DNA of 64,000 nucleotides, from positions 124,001-188,000 of the forward strand of contig JAVLUZ010000320.1 in assembly GCA_036768485.1 (NCBI GenBank), read 5' to 3'. The notes beneath the pieces are model-generated. The model did no database searches. It had not been told where the DNA came from and saw only the letters and a list, made by a program, of their open reading frames with translations. This document shows positions 12,516-27,200 of the stretch, piece after piece. This DNA comes from Mermis nigrescens (taxonomy: Eukaryota; Nematoda; Enoplea; Mermithida; Mermithidae). The stretch's first letter is position 1; each line of letters begins with the position of its first letter. The translations under genes were made by a program, and so were the position numbers.

Positions 12516-13479
12516 GCATACCTGGATATGTCTTGCTGGTTCGAGAGAAGGCTTTATTAATTAAGAAAGACAATGATTACCTCGAACAGATACGCACTTA
12601 TCATACGAAATCAATACAATATGATATGTCATATCCAAAAAATATGTTTCTATCTGATTTGAATCAGCGATTTGTTTTATATCATTTCCTCTTTTTCTAA
12701 GGTTATTCTTCGGAATGTTTCATCAAGTGTGAACGAATTTTCCTAATGCATCCACGTAAGTATCTACACAAATAGGCTGCGTTTACCGACTTAACAATTT
12801 ATGGAAGTTTGGCTATTTTCCACATAAGATGCGTATGCTGACCTAATTTAAATTTAGAAAATATTTATACAACAGCTTAAAACCTTGAATCTTTTTCTGT
12901 TTTCTAATTTGAAAGCTTTCTGCTATTTTGTAGTCTTAAGAGTAAAGCACAATTCATCGAAGACTCTTTTATTCTGTTAATCCCGATATCACTCCGATTA
13001 TGTCAAATTTTAAAACTATTTGAGACATTAATTTATCCAATCCTAAAGAATTCTGATACACCGCTGTTTTCTCTAAAGAATTCTAATATAATTCATGACA
13101 ACAATCTTTATTACGATACTTATGAGTTATATTCTGGGAGCAATGACCAAAATCGTTTCATTTTTATGATAAAAATTACGCTTCCCTATCTAAAAATGAA
13201 GTCAGCAGGCAACGATAATCTAAGAGTATACGTCGGAGAGTAAAATATCTTGTCGACGTATAAGATCACAAAGTTCTTTCACAATCCTAACCTGCAAATA
13301 GACGTACATATGTATGCAAGTCTTGTTTTAATCTTCTGCAATTGCAATTTTTAAATTATAGACTTGTATAATAAGTGTTTCCTAAATAATATTTACACAA
13401 ATCATTAAATAATAATTTTATAAAATAAGAGCCTCAATATCTCCTCTCCTCTATATTATTAGTCTTACAGAATATCTGT

Positions 13480-13803
13480 AGGGTTCCTAGCATACACAAT
13501 ATGAGGAGGGGGTTTCAACCCCCCACCCGAAAAACATCTTCACCCCCTCCTTTGCGGTGTTTTTCTAGGCGTTTTTAGATAGTTATTTGCTCAAAGTGTT
13601 GAATTTTAGTCGCTTCCTGATAATTTATATACTTATGTTATTACCATATTTTATTCAATACATTCGACTTTTTTGTCTTTCTAAATTTGTTTTACGTTTT
13701 TACGGTTCAGAAAGATAGAGCATAGTCAGAAACGCTATAAACGATGATTTTGGCACGTAAAATTTCACTTTACTAGATTTCCCAAGCTGTGCATGTCTGG
13801 TAC
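13480..13803 (-). repeat. Family B repeat
   Basis: Ends AAGCTGTGCATGTCTGG, the complement of the family B start seen at 63620. It has a C-rich start and a CTTTCTAAAT-TTGTTTTACG middle. Other copies are 22665-23020, 32440-32806, 42430-42780 and 63620-64000. 13804-15318 is non-coding intron or flank with nothing recognised. Confidence 0.6.
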
Positions 13804-15318
13804 CTACATACTCGTAAACCGAGTTTTATTCAGGGAAGCTTGGCGCAAGGAATGCAATTTTCAATACTCTCGTAGAATATTGTAATCGATCTACGTCGAC
13901 TAAGAATTATGCAGGTAGGAAACTTATTCGTTTTAGGGCATTAACACATCCTTGCTTTCTGTTAATTAATTTGATTCAGAATAATTACTATGGCAATGAT
14001 TACTTCAAGGGTGTTTAGAAATTTTTAACATTGTGTTTAAGGTTGTAAAGCTATTGAGGTTTCCAACGCATCACTTTTGTGAACCGAAATAAGGCGGACC
14101 CTCAGAATCTAAAAAGCTCACACCAAAATTCGAAAGACCCCAGTTTAAACTTTTGAAATGCTTCATCGCTTTTTGCGATTTTTCGATGTCACGACAGGGC
14201 TTATGAGAACGCCGTAAAATAGTGTATAATAGCTGTACCACAAATTCTTCGACTTTTTTACAGCTTCAAATTCTATACCCGACCAGGGGAACCCAGAATT
14301 TGATTTCTGCCATTTTAAGTAAAGATGACTAAAATTGTCGATACTATTCGTACACCTGGAGCTACATTAAAGCGGTAAAAGAATTTGACACGATAAAGCT
14401 TACTATATGCGCAAATTTGGGAGCGACAAAAATACTATATTTGACGCTTAACGTCGAATGTTTTGATCGGCTTATTACATTACTCAAATCGCATGAATAT
14501 TGGGAATAAAGCAATAATTTAAGTCTAGCATCATTCTACTTAAAATTCACAAATTTTTATTTTCGTTGGACTTAAAAAAATTTTTGTTCGCCGAAAAATC
14601 CCAATCGAATATATGTATATATAAAAAGGTTTAAAAAATAGACTATTGGAAACGGCAAAAACACTATTTGGCAAAGTGAATAGCGAATTTTAGGACATAT
14701 TTTAGACTGTTTATTGAAACGTTGGGGTGACAGTACCTTTCATCTTTCCGTTGAGGCTAAACTTTGATCCGCCGTTGTGCTCGCTTACCCACTTGTTTTA
14801 TATAGGTACAGGAAATGTTAGCTTTGCTAATTAGGAGTCATAACATCAAAACGATTTGTTTTATATCATTCATTTTACACGTACAAAGTTGATTGTATGT
14901 ACATGTACAATCTAGATTTGCGGAAAAATTCATTTCCTTCAATTACTGTTTCGTGCCTCAAAAATTAACTTTGACTCCGCGTTGAAGAACGTTTTCGCAC
15001 TAGTCGTTATATGCTACAACGCTTCATTTTTTAAGCTTACCTTAAGTAAACTGATTTTATCTGCCCGGATTATAATTTAGTCCATAACGATAGACGAATA
15101 TATTTTTTAGTACGCTTATCACAAACCTATAATAATCTTTTTATGACATTCCATCATGTATCTTACATTCGTTTACATCTTAGGTTTTAATATTCGCTTT
15201 AATGTAGAAAGCATAGTTTGATTTAGTAAAACGATCGTTTCTTAAAAATTTGGCAAGCCAACCTGACCCAGGCATTACGTACACTACTATATACTCGCCT
15301 TTTGACAGATTTACTTAC

Positions 15319-15535
15319 TTTTAATTATTTCCCAATCAGTGGAAAACGATACACGCCAATCCCAATATATTGGCATAGCCGTACGGGAATTTATAGTCCC
15401 AAAAGAAGGATTAATGTTTTTAACTTTCTCTGTATGCAGGGAAAGATAACGCCAGCTGCCAGTATCGAGTATATATGATTCCGTTGTTGCATTATTGTAA
15501 AGAAACCGGTCTTCGCCATCGTAGTTCGTTAAAAT
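15319..15535 (-). CDS. Exon 6 of the secreted-protein gene
   Basis: The acceptor is CATTATTTGCAG ending at 15536 and the donor a consensus GTAAGT at 15318-15313. It encodes 72 residues beginning ILTNYDGEDRFLYNN, with SWRYLSLH and IYWDWRVSF motifs. It enters in phase 0 and leaves in phase 1, so at least one more exon must lie below 15.3 kb. Confidence 0.75.
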
Positions 15536-18500
15536 CTGCAAATAATGTATATTCTCAACGATCTACATACTTACTTCGAAACTTTGGCATTAAACGAAAG
15601 GGCAAGGAAGAATAAAGAGAATGTTTTGCATATCATTCGCCACAGCGATTCGTCCACTATGAAACCTTTATTGTAATTCATTCTGCACAACAACTCCCCT
15701 ACAAAAATCATTCTTTTACTTTCAGCGATGGATCATGAATTTCGGTAAGATAAACGACATTTAAAATTTTACTCGAATGCTTGAAACGGGTTCCAAACAT
15801 ATGGTATTTATGCACAAAATAGCAATTTTCCACTGATTTTTGGTGTTAAATTTACTCTAAATCCTTCTGTCTCGGTAAAATCCAAATTTTTCGAGATTTA
15901 AAAAAAACCGATAATTTTGTCCGAATTTTAATAATTAAGGCCAATTTTTTTACTTTGAAATTATGGCATATGGACTGAGATGGGCATGGGTAAAATCCGG
16001 TATTGGAAACGGGAACGATGGGTAAAATCCGGAAACGAAAACAGTCTAAGTCCCGAAAACCGAGGTTTTTCAAATAAAGCCTCTCAGTCTGATTATCTCT
16101 AAAGCCGTTTCCGGAAATTTCTCCGATTGAAGGGTAGTTTCAGGGTCCGGAAACGAGGTACCCCATTTATTTGCATCTCAAGCTACACCCCATTTCCGTC
16201 GGGGGTGGTTTCCCAAGTACGGCCCGCTACGGTGAACACCTTTATTCCCAATTCCGGCAAAATGTCTGCCGCTTTAAAGGTAGTTTTATAGGCTGGAAAC
16301 GGGTACCCCATTATTGTATTTTAAGCTACACCCTGTTTCCATTGAGGATTTCTCTACCCTGGTGGTTGTTCAAATTACCGGAACCAGGGTTTCCCAAGTA
16401 GGGCCCATAATGGTGAATACACAAAGTCCCGTTCCCGAGCCAAAAAACATCCTTTAACGGAAGAAATTCGGCCGGAGACGGGGTTTTGGGTGTTTACTCT
16501 GATAAGCCGTATTTCGGAAACCCCGGCTCCGGCATTTTGAACCACTCCCAGAATAAAGATACCTCGGACGGAAATGGTGTTATATCACATATAAACAATG
16601 GAGCACCCCATTTCCAGGCATTTAAGCTGCCCTTAATTGGCAACATTTTTGACGGAAGAGGGCTTGGCAGTGTTTAACACAATGGGTCATACTTATGAAA
16701 CCCATTTTTCAACACTTTATACTACTTCAGGCAGGGTGGAGAGGGATTTGAAATTCTTTTTACTGGCAACAAAATGACGGATACGCGTTGAAAACTTACT
16801 TAATCGGCCTTCCCGATGATGATCTCTCTTTGCAGAGCATAAACACATCAAAAAATTAGGAAAACATAAAAAAGTCGAATAAATTGTAGAAAACATGGTC
16901 AAAAAGTTAGTATATGACACGAATTGCCAAAATTTTTGCCAAAATTTATGCTTTTGAGCTAACAGATAGCTGAACTTTAGGAAATTCACGAATTCGGGGA
17001 AGGGGCAAAGAAGTTTCTCGGGATGAAAACCTTCAGGAGATGGTGAAAGCCAGATCATGCAGGTATGCCTTCCTAGGTGACGAAACCTTCGACGGAAACG
17101 GAATAATTCTAACATGTTAATAATTGGTTAGCCGTCAAACTACCCTTTTATGGGCGGCACTTTGAACCAAGCCCAGGGTAGAGAAACCCTCGACGGAGAC
17201 GCAGTAAAGCCATGTAAATAATATGGTATTCCAAATCTAAAGAAAGTTTATTTTTGGGCTATTGTCAGTCACATGAAAATAATAATAACACTTTATTCAA
17301 ACCCGAAGGTACAATATAATGTTAAGAATAATACGCAACGTTTCGACAATTATACCTACCGTCGTCGTCAGGCTCTTACAGAATATAAGAAGGTTGTGGA
17401 CACCATGAGTTAAACCTTAGCATCTAGGCATCGATTATTCCTAAATAAACGATGCTTAGATTAGCACATTCTCAGGGCTTCTGCGCATTTAGGAAAATTT
17501 TCACAAGTCCCCTCCTTTTAAATTCTTAAGAATAAGCAAATTCGAGTATATTCTCCTTTTTTGTACCCTCTGAGCCTTATTTCTTGTAAATCACTATTTA
17601 TTGAAAGATTAAAATGCGCATAAGATTGCCAAGGAAAATTGATATTCCACCGATAATACCTTTTAGCAAAATTTTTTTAGATACTGAAAGTGAATATTTT
17701 CCATCTGCTTGCAGAGCTATGATTTGATTTTTCTTCGTAATTTGTATTTGCACCAACCTTACAATTAGCAGCCGAAATTCTTAGCGTGAAGTAGATATCG
17801 CTAAAAATTTCTTTAAAAGCATTAAGTGGATAAGGAAAAATCAGCTTCTGTGCTTCTTCTTCTATTATGCTGTTTATTGGCTTTATTTGAGTGACATTTC
17901 TTTGTTACCTCCTTTGATTTATTTGAGTCATTTTTTTGTTTCTCTATTGTGCTCATCAAAACAAAAGTGAAATAAACAATTACTAATTAATATTAGCATT
18001 ACAGCAAAACATGCAGACCATCCAAATTAACGATGATTAGCTGTTAGGACACTTTAAAATAAGGCCGGAGCATTGCCGCGTGTTAAATTGTCCGTCGAAC
18101 ACTTTAATATATGCTCAAGCATCCGATCGAACATATAAAAATCCGGGCTTTTTAAACATGACACCATATTTCTTATTTTTTATTAGTCTTCGTTATCAGA
18201 TAGTCCGGCTTCACATATAAAAAATTTGAGCACAATGACTGTAATCCAAATCCTAGAACCTTATGCACAGCGGACATTTTCTCGATCCATTTGAATTAAC
18301 CACAAAAATGCTTGGAACTGATTCAAGGACCGTGAAATCAAGAAGATTAACATGGAAACTTTTATTAAAAAATAATATAAAAATAAAAACTTACATATTA
18401 AGTTGATTTTGTAGCCGCGTTTATGAGTGCTAAATTTCCATGCAAATGATTCTTTAATAAGGTGTAGAAACTTCAATTTTTCTTAAAGTAAAGCTTGTAT

Positions 18501-21500
18501 CAAACGCTATATAATCATTCAAGTAAACAGCTTAGAGGAAAATTTTTGTATTCAGTTCGAAAATAAGGGAATAATCTGAAAAAAATTCTAATATTTGAAC
18601 TAAATTCGCCATAGATGCTAAAAAACTTCTTTACTCTTGCACAGCTTATGACTAACGGCTCTCGAGATATTTATCTCCAACAATTTCAACCCCTTCTCAA
18701 AATAAAGTTATAGCTATCGCCACACATGGGTGTGGGGGAGGGGGTTGGGAAGGGGAGGGGTTTGCATCCTCCCAGAAGTGAAAACCTCAGATTACTGTAG
18801 ACTCCCTGAATTCTATTTTTAGTAACGTTTTTAGTGATTTTCTTCATCCTGACTTCCCTCGGAATTTCCTTGCTACCCACGTATGATAATGGCCCTGCAA
18901 ACACCTTGTAGTGAACACACCTAAGCGTGCAGGGGGTTAGGGAGGTTTAGGGGTATAAACCCCTCCCTCGAGAAACCAAAATACTCTCCCCACAGAAACC
19001 AAAATACCCCCAGAATTCAATGTTTGAAATTTTTTTTGTTTTATTCGCAATTTTTTGATGCCAATGGATAGTTCTCGATGAGAAACATTGAAAAATGATG
19101 TTTTTTCGCCATACCACCATTTTAAGGCCATTTTTTCACCTTTCAAAACTCTTGCATCCCGCCAGAATTTTGGTGCTGCCCACGTATGCTAGTTAATCGT
19201 GTCGCAATCATACGTTTTGCATAATAAAAAAACAAAGATTTTATCTGTATTACGATTTCGTAACAGTCTTCCGGAAAATTGCTTTGACGAACGAGAAAGC
19301 GACCATTTTTTTTGAGACTGAAATTAGGGTAGGCGTAGTTTTTGATCGACCCTTCGGTGCTGTTGAATAACCACATTTGCTCCGTTGTATTACGCAAGTC
19401 GCGGTCTACATATACATCTCCTAATTTATTCATGGTTAGCGCTCCGCCAACTTCAATGTTAGCGACTGAATAAGGAGTATTAGAATCCAAATTCACGAGG
19501 CGCCATCCTGTTAAGCGAAAATTTACGTCAAAATTTGAATAAATGACGTTTTATACTGACTTTATACCACTTACTTTCTGGTCCGAACAAAGAGCGCAAT
19601 CCAGGCATTGTACTACAACTCGTTTTATTGCAGTGTGAGCAGCTGCGCTGTTCCTTCCTGAGGCGATTGAAGCAAGTTCGGCAACCCTTAAATCGTTTGC
19701 AACCAGAGCAACACACAGGTTCTTCATTTCCGCAATTAAAACATGTGGGACACATCAAGGTCTTGATAACGCGCGAAGATTGAACTTGCAAGGTTGCTGC
19801 AAATAAGAGGAACAATTTAGTTAGGTATTCACGTCTAATTCATTTTTAAGTTATAGAAAAAATTGCAGTCGTCCATTTGTTACTAGCAAAAAATGCTCCG
19901 ATGGAACAAAAATCACGAAAATGCTTGTGATGTAGATTAATAAGGATGTAAAAGGAGGGGACTACGGAAAAGCTACCTGTGTATATGCATATAGGCGCCA
20001 AATCCGTTAAACTCAGAATTTCTCTAAGCAATGCAACAACTCGAAGTACATTCTGCGGCCTGCAGATAGAAATTCACTATTGAACCAAAAACAATTGAAA
20101 AAGCAATAAGTTAGTTATGCAGTAGCTATGTAAAATTACATGGAGTAAACTAGGAGCGACTTTGCAAGCCAATTGAATGAAATAGCAAACATCTATGCAT
20201 TCAAGACAATCAAAGAAATTGTTAGTTTAAAGCAGTAGCAAACGTGTAAGCTTACTGTACGTGAAACAGACTATGTTTAGGTACACTTGCATTGCATGCC
20301 GCAACGATTGTATGCACTAATCAATTGACGTCAGGTTTGCTTGTTATACTGCTCATGATAAATAAATGCCTTTAAATAGAATTGCAGTCAGTTTTCTATT
20401 TCTGAAGATACCAAGCAGTCAGCGTTGCAACTAGCGAGCAATTTGCAAACAGTAAAAATTTTAGATTAGTCCAAGAATGCGGAAAACAGTATTGCTCTGA
20501 ACATCAGCACTATCTTTCTCAAACAAGACAACCACACCTTATTTAAACATATCAAATTTTTTATGCATAAGCTTTACGCAACAACTGAATGTAAAGAACA
20601 CTTACGCTCAGATTCGTAATCCTGACGTTACTTGGAATATTTTGAAAAAATTAAGCTTCTGCAATGCTCTGAAACTAACTTTAATTTTTAGTGTAAACTC
20701 TACATAACTACTGGGTATAGAGAAAACAAAGTTAGATTCATAATCCGGACTTTACGGAACATCTTCCGAAAAAATTCACCTTTTGCAACGCTCTGGAAGT
20801 AAAACAAATTTGTAGTGTAAGTTACACATTGACAATAAATAAATAATGCATACTTTGCACAACTACTGGACGTTACATAAAAGATTTTGAAAAATAAAAC
20901 AAAGCCTCCACAAGGTTCTAGAACTAATTTCCAGTGTAAAATTTATACAACCACAGAGTGTAAAGAAGATTTTAGTCGAATTGGTAATTCTGATATTACT
21001 CTGATATTACAACGATAAACATTTATGAACAAATTAAGCTCCACAATGGCCTCAAGACAGATAAATATTAGGTATAAACCGGTTTACACCGCTGTTGAGC
21101 TATCACGTTTGATTGCTACCACATTTTTAGACTTAACATTATATCCAGACTCATATCCGGTGGAGTTCACAGAAAAAAACAAGACAGAAAAAGCTTTAAC
21201 ACACCCAATTTTTGACTTTACACCTCTTGAAAAAGCTAAGTATTAATGTAAACAAATGCAATTTGCTGTGACGTGAAAACTTTAGAAAGTACCACTTTAT
21301 TTTTATTCTATTCGACCTATCCGACTTCTGAATGGAGAAAGTGACGAACAAAAAACGGACAAAAAACTTATTTTCCACCATCTAACACATTGTAAACTTT
21401 GAAAATCTGAACCTAACTTCCCATTGAGTGTAAAAACATCTGTTGAGCCACTTTGTAGCCTTTGAACCGTAGTATGTTTGTATGTGCAAAACTTCTGTTC

Positions 21501-24229
21501 CGCAAAATATTTGAGATATTTGCCAATAAAAATAGGGAAAAAACGTGTTCTTTAGCAAATTTTGACACCCCTGATTTCGAACTTCACCCACCTCATAAAT
21601 AACTCAATATTGCGTTTTTTAAACGCAGTTTGCAGTGGCAAGTTTTCGTTCCGGCCCAAGCGTTAGGTAATTATTTCTCACGTTGAACTTAAGGATCGAT
21701 TTTTTCTTATGATTTTAAAGGTAGTTTATTTCTCAACAACGACAGACCACTGCATTTTCAGAAAATTAGTGTCGCTCATTTTTTTGTTTCAGGCACATCC
21801 AGTAAAAAATTTCAAATTAAGATAGCAATTAAAATTTCTACATGGATTTTTGAAACAATGCTGTCTTGCTAAATTGAGATCACTGTTTACGAATTTGGTA
21901 GTGAAGATGTCATACTTATATCTAAGTCAAAAATGAAACGGGCTGAGATAGCGTTAAATCTATGTTGATCAACAGTTTCTGGTCAATTTGAAAAAAATGA
22001 GTGACGTGAATTTCTGAAACTGCATTGCTCTTTCATTGTTGAGAAATAGTCTATATTTAAAAGTGTGAAAAAATAGAGCTTAAAATACAGTGTAGAAAGT
22101 TTGAAAACGCTAGCATTTATCCTGAAACAAAGGCATGCTATAGCCAGCCAATCAAACGAAGCTACCTATGACATAATGAAAAGAATAATAAGTACGACTT
22201 TTTGACTACCATATTTATAATCAGCGACTTCAATTTAGCCAGAAAGGATGTTTTTGTTGCTATTGGAAAAATATCTTTCAGGGTGTTGACGTATTCTAGT
22301 AATACCGTGTAAACCCACAAGCCCATGCGTGGTGGCAGGGGTCTCTAGATCCCATGATAGGATAAATAGGAAGTTTTTGAGAAAAATGAAGCAAAATAAA
22401 GGCTAAAACCCAATGAAAACGAGGAAAATTGTTTAGAAAGTGCTCGAATTTGACTATTATTTGTAATTTAACCAGTTTTCAAGCTATTTTTGCATTTATA
22501 CACGTTTTTGACGTCAGTTTTGCTCAAAAACTCTATGTTTGACTACCTCCGCAGATCACTTGTTTTCACCGTATATAATCCACAACTGGCACCATAAATA
22601 TAGCGTAAGAAATGCATAAATGCAACAGAAATCTACCAATCTATTCTAGCATGATTCATGACCAGACAAGCACAGCGTGGGAATTCTAGGGGAGGGGGTG
22701 GGTTGAAATTATAATGTTCCTTTTTTGGGTCAAAAATGGTAGGTACGCGTCAAAAACATCGTTTTTCGGCATTTCTGACGATGCTCTATTCTTTTGAGAC
22801 TTTAAATTTAATGTCGTTCAAATTAAACAAAATATAGTCAAAACATGATTATATGGCGTGAAGCGCTAAAAATTCGACTTTTTCGAGTAAATAGACAGCC
22901 AAAAACGATTTAAGAAGCACTTTTTCTATGAATTTTCAGATAATTCTTGGGAACTTTCAAAAAATCGCCAGTTCTGAGGGGGATTGGAAAAATTTCAGGG
23001 GAGGAGTGAACCCTCCCGGATCATGTTTGTTCATGACACAATATGCATACATTGTACACACAAGAAAATGATACACTCGTTATGCTGTAACAGCAGTGTA
23101 AAAATGCCGCAAAGATTTGTCATCATGAGTACAATTTTCACCATAAATAGGATTTTTCGTGAAGCTTCTATCTAGACTTTAAAATACATAATTGCATTCG
23201 GGATCATTAACCCTCGGCTATAAATTCAAAGGGCCAGTTCTGAAGGGGCAAGTTGCGAGTGGAGAGGGGGGGCGAATTGTAAAGATCGTGTTGTGGGTGA
23301 ACGACTTGTGTGGGGGCGACTTGTGGGGCCGAGTTGTGAGGATCGAGTTAAGTGCGGGCGAGTTGTGGAGGGGGCGAGTTGTATTGGGGCGAGTTGTGTG
23401 GGGGCGAGTTGAAGGTGACGAATTGTCTGGGGACGAGTTGTGGTTGGGGGCGAGTAGTTGAGGGTGAGGTTGTGGGGCACAAATTGTTGGGGGGGGGGCA
23501 AGTTATCCGTATCCCGGGCGGCCAGTCACCGCATCGCCCTCTTAAATCCGTCCGTAACGCATAATACAAATATTTTACTCAGTTCACTTGGGTCGTCGCT
23601 TCCTTCGACGCACACTCGACCCATCACGCCCTAAAATGAGTTACCGAATATGATTTACAAACGACGTAATGAAGTCAATACTTGCTGATCTACTAAAAGC
23701 AGTCATCGTAGGGTACTTACGTATTTCAAGCGTAGTAGCATAGTGTGAAGCTTTACCGTATTTTTGTTTTACTTCTCAACAGATGGACTAGAATGTTTAA
23801 GGAAAATTTATAAATTTTGAATATTTTATGTTTGACACTTTGCTTTGTTCATGATTTGAAATTCAACCAATAAGAATAAAATGTGTCTCAGATTTCGGCT
23901 AAAATAAAAACGTGGCATACTATGCAGATTAGCGCCCATAAGCGAATAATTACTTCCAGTGTAAGAGTTGCGAAAGATATAAATGATCTAAAATCCATAA
24001 TAGTAAATCGTATAGAAGAATTTACATCTAGCTTTCTAACAATAAGTGCACATTACTAATGAGACAACATTGGAAGAGAGAAAATTTAACATTTTATCAA
24101 GTTCTATCTGAATACTTAGATAATAATTTACACCATATTGAATTTGAAAGAAACGATAAAATATAATAAAATTAATATAATAATAATAATAATAATAATT
24201 GATAATAATATTGATAATAAATATATGAT

Positions 24230-24268
<39 letters not shown>

Positions 24269-27200
24269 TAAAAATATTAAAATAATAGTTTCAATGATAA
24301 TATTGATATTAATACTAATAATAATAACAATAATAATAATAATATTAATAATAATAACAATAATAATAATAATAATAATGATATATTGTCGCCGTTGTAC
24401 CAATATTTGAAATCAAAACGGCTAATGATTATCGAATAATTATAGGCAGTGGTCAAAAGCGAGCATACGAATAAAAACGACAATTTGAGCCGACTGACTG
24501 TCTATGCTTTAATGTGTATTTATAAAGTTTTTGGAAAGACAGTCATGGCGCTTGGCACGTGTCCTATTGGCTTATTAATATGTTAATGTATACAAATATG
24601 ACACGTGCCGTGCCGATCGAATCCAGAAGATTCGCCCCTGACATTTCGCTCCCAGCGTTTCGCCCCCGAAACTTTCTCCACCAGACATTTCGCCCCTCAG
24701 ATGTTTCGCCGCCAATAAATATCTCGTTAAACTGTACCAATCAACTTTTCTCTGCAATTTTGCTTGCTCTAATTTTTTTAATTTGCCATTACATTCCCAA
24801 GAATTCGCTTGACCGTCATAAGCATATTCTTTATGTACCTAATTATAATTTCTCCCGGTCGGCAAGCAAAGACCTAATTTTTTCGTTTATTTGATAAAGA
24901 TTTGCGGAGATTTTGGCTTGACCTTACATAATTGCATTCTCTTTGTAATATTATTTCATCCAAGGACATTTTGTTTGCGAAGTAGGTCAGGAATATCGTA
25001 CAATATTTGAATTTTAAATTGTTTTCTGCGGAGAATATCGTACAATTTTTAATTTTAGATTGTTCACGTTTTTATTTGACGGCATTCTTTATCATTTGTG
25101 TTTTCGTTTTACTCTCGCAATTAACAGCATTGTTTTGATTTGATAATTCTGATTTTCTTGTTGGCAATAAAAAATAAGGTAGCAATATGGTTGGAATATG
25201 GTTAAAAATTGTTCAATGAAATCTAAAAATGAAAAACGAAAATTTTGAAAACTAATCAAGATTGAAAATGAAAAAAATATAAATTCTTTCTAGTTTATTT
25301 CAAAAAAGATTGAAAACAAAAAAGAAGAAAAGCGGACATTGAGTCCTCCCAAATTTTGACGCTGTCCATGTATAATGCATACTCCCGTTTATCGTAGAGC
25401 TCACTTAGGGGCGAAAGATCCGAGGGGCGCAATGTTTAGGGACGAAACAACCGATAGGCGAAATGTTTGCGGCGAAAGTTCCGGGGACGAAACGTAACTG
25501 GGGGGGGGGGGCGGAATGTCGGGGGTGAATATTCCCCAAACTATTTTTTCCTTAGTTTCGAAACTTTACAATATTGCGGGCCAAAATAGATGAACGTTCG
25601 AAATAATGAACGTTTCGCAGTAAAATCGTTGAAAAAAGGCGAAAATTAGACTTGTGTATAAAGCGCAAATTGAATGAACAAAAATTGAATTTTAGTCGCG
25701 AGGTAAAAAAGTTTTCCACGATTTCTATAAAATTTTTACGTCTAATGTCCTCATTCGCTTCGCCCGCAAATTCAACAGTCGGTTCATTTATTCGCTCCAA
25801 TGACCGCAAAATATGTATATGTCATTAGTCCCGGGTAAATGCCATTCGACCGGGTTCCTTTCAAAATCAGGTGACGGGGATCTAAGTACGGGTGCAGTCT
25901 TCGAGCTCCGTTAAAGTTCCCTGCAACCATTTTTGGCCTTCATGTTGCCTCGTGTGCCCCACAAAATTTTCCATTTTTTCACTTTAGTCATCTTTACCCC
26001 TACGTGCATGTCTGGTAATGAAATTTTAGCGAAAATAGGCCGTTTTGAATGGAACAGACTATAGTGCATGAACTCGCCCAACAAACCAATTTTCTTGACA
26101 CCAAATGTTTTCATCGCACGACCCGCCATATGTACAAAAATATTTGCTACCCACTCTATCGAGCAAGTGGAAAATCGAGCACTACAGTAATTAGGATGCT
26201 TTTCGAGCGGATCCAAGCACTACATATGTACTTGGTTTAAAAACTACACATACTCTACTTCACGGAATCTTGTGCATGGATATCAATTTTTAACGATCTA
26301 GCGAACAGCTAGAAAAGTAATTTCTACGCAGCTGACCGCTGCGCACTTTTACATAATAGAACTTCATATGAATATTCATAGCTATGCACAAATTCGCGAT
26401 TGCTACTTCAATTAAACCGCTTTTGTAATCAATTTGCATTGAATCAAAAATTGTGATCCATGCACATGGTTCATGGACTTTTCGGGACCGTCTTTATGCA
26501 TGTACAAAGAATTTTGGGAAGACAAAAATTGCAAAAAGGTCTAAGATTCGCAGAAATTTGCTGCGCTTCGCGCCGGAATAGGTAATTGCGTGTTCAATAT
26601 ATATTCATAATGGCAGAATTTGCATTTCAAAATGAAAAATGTCAAATTTTTCGGCACTTCGCTTCGTTTTAAGACGATTCTCAGTGATTTTAGCCCTTAG
26701 AGACCTAGAAATTAGCTAAAATACGCTACCAAAAGTCGAACAACTCTGTTTTTACCACACTAAAATCGCTACTGTACTATATTATAGTACCCAAAAATTA
26801 GTGTATACAAAATGTACTGAGACTTTTAGGGACCATCTTTGTACATGTACAAACGGACCTTGTACAAAAAAAGGACCGTGTGGAAGGTTACAATATCTCA
26901 AAACCAAAATTTTTTCTCTTTTAACGCAATATCTTTTGATCTGTGATCGTTTCACTGGTTTGAGATGAAAAAGAAATTTCTCTAGCTACGTCGCTATGTA
27001 CGCGGAGAATGCTCATTATGCTTAAAATGTGCCATAACAGCGTTACACACCTAGTTTATTTTGTTTATACACCCAAATGTGCGCACTTAATATTGAAGCT
27101 ATAAACTGTTGAAGAAAAAGTAAAAACTGTTGCCCTTAATCTTTGCTCAAGCAAGCTCTGGATTTAGCTTTCCTATATCATTTCTGGTTTGAAATACATC

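Noticed and set aside
15852..17115. GC-rich frames at 15.85-17.1 kb as exons of the secreted gene
   Set aside because: The frames do not correspond between the repeated blocks and lack paired splice sites of the right phase.
19797..19815. Second signal peptide (Met-Phe-Leu-Leu-Phe-Ala-Ala) before the Cys-rich exon
   Set aside because: The first codon is TTG and the stretch is the polypyrimidine tract and CAG of an acceptor; the true signal peptide is in exon 1.
23192..23569. Overlapping Gly/Val and Pro/Thr frames on both strands
   Set aside because: All lie in the G-rich minisatellite and none has protein-like variation.
24128..24410. Long Ile/Asn open frames on both strands
   Set aside because: They are readings of an AAT microsatellite.
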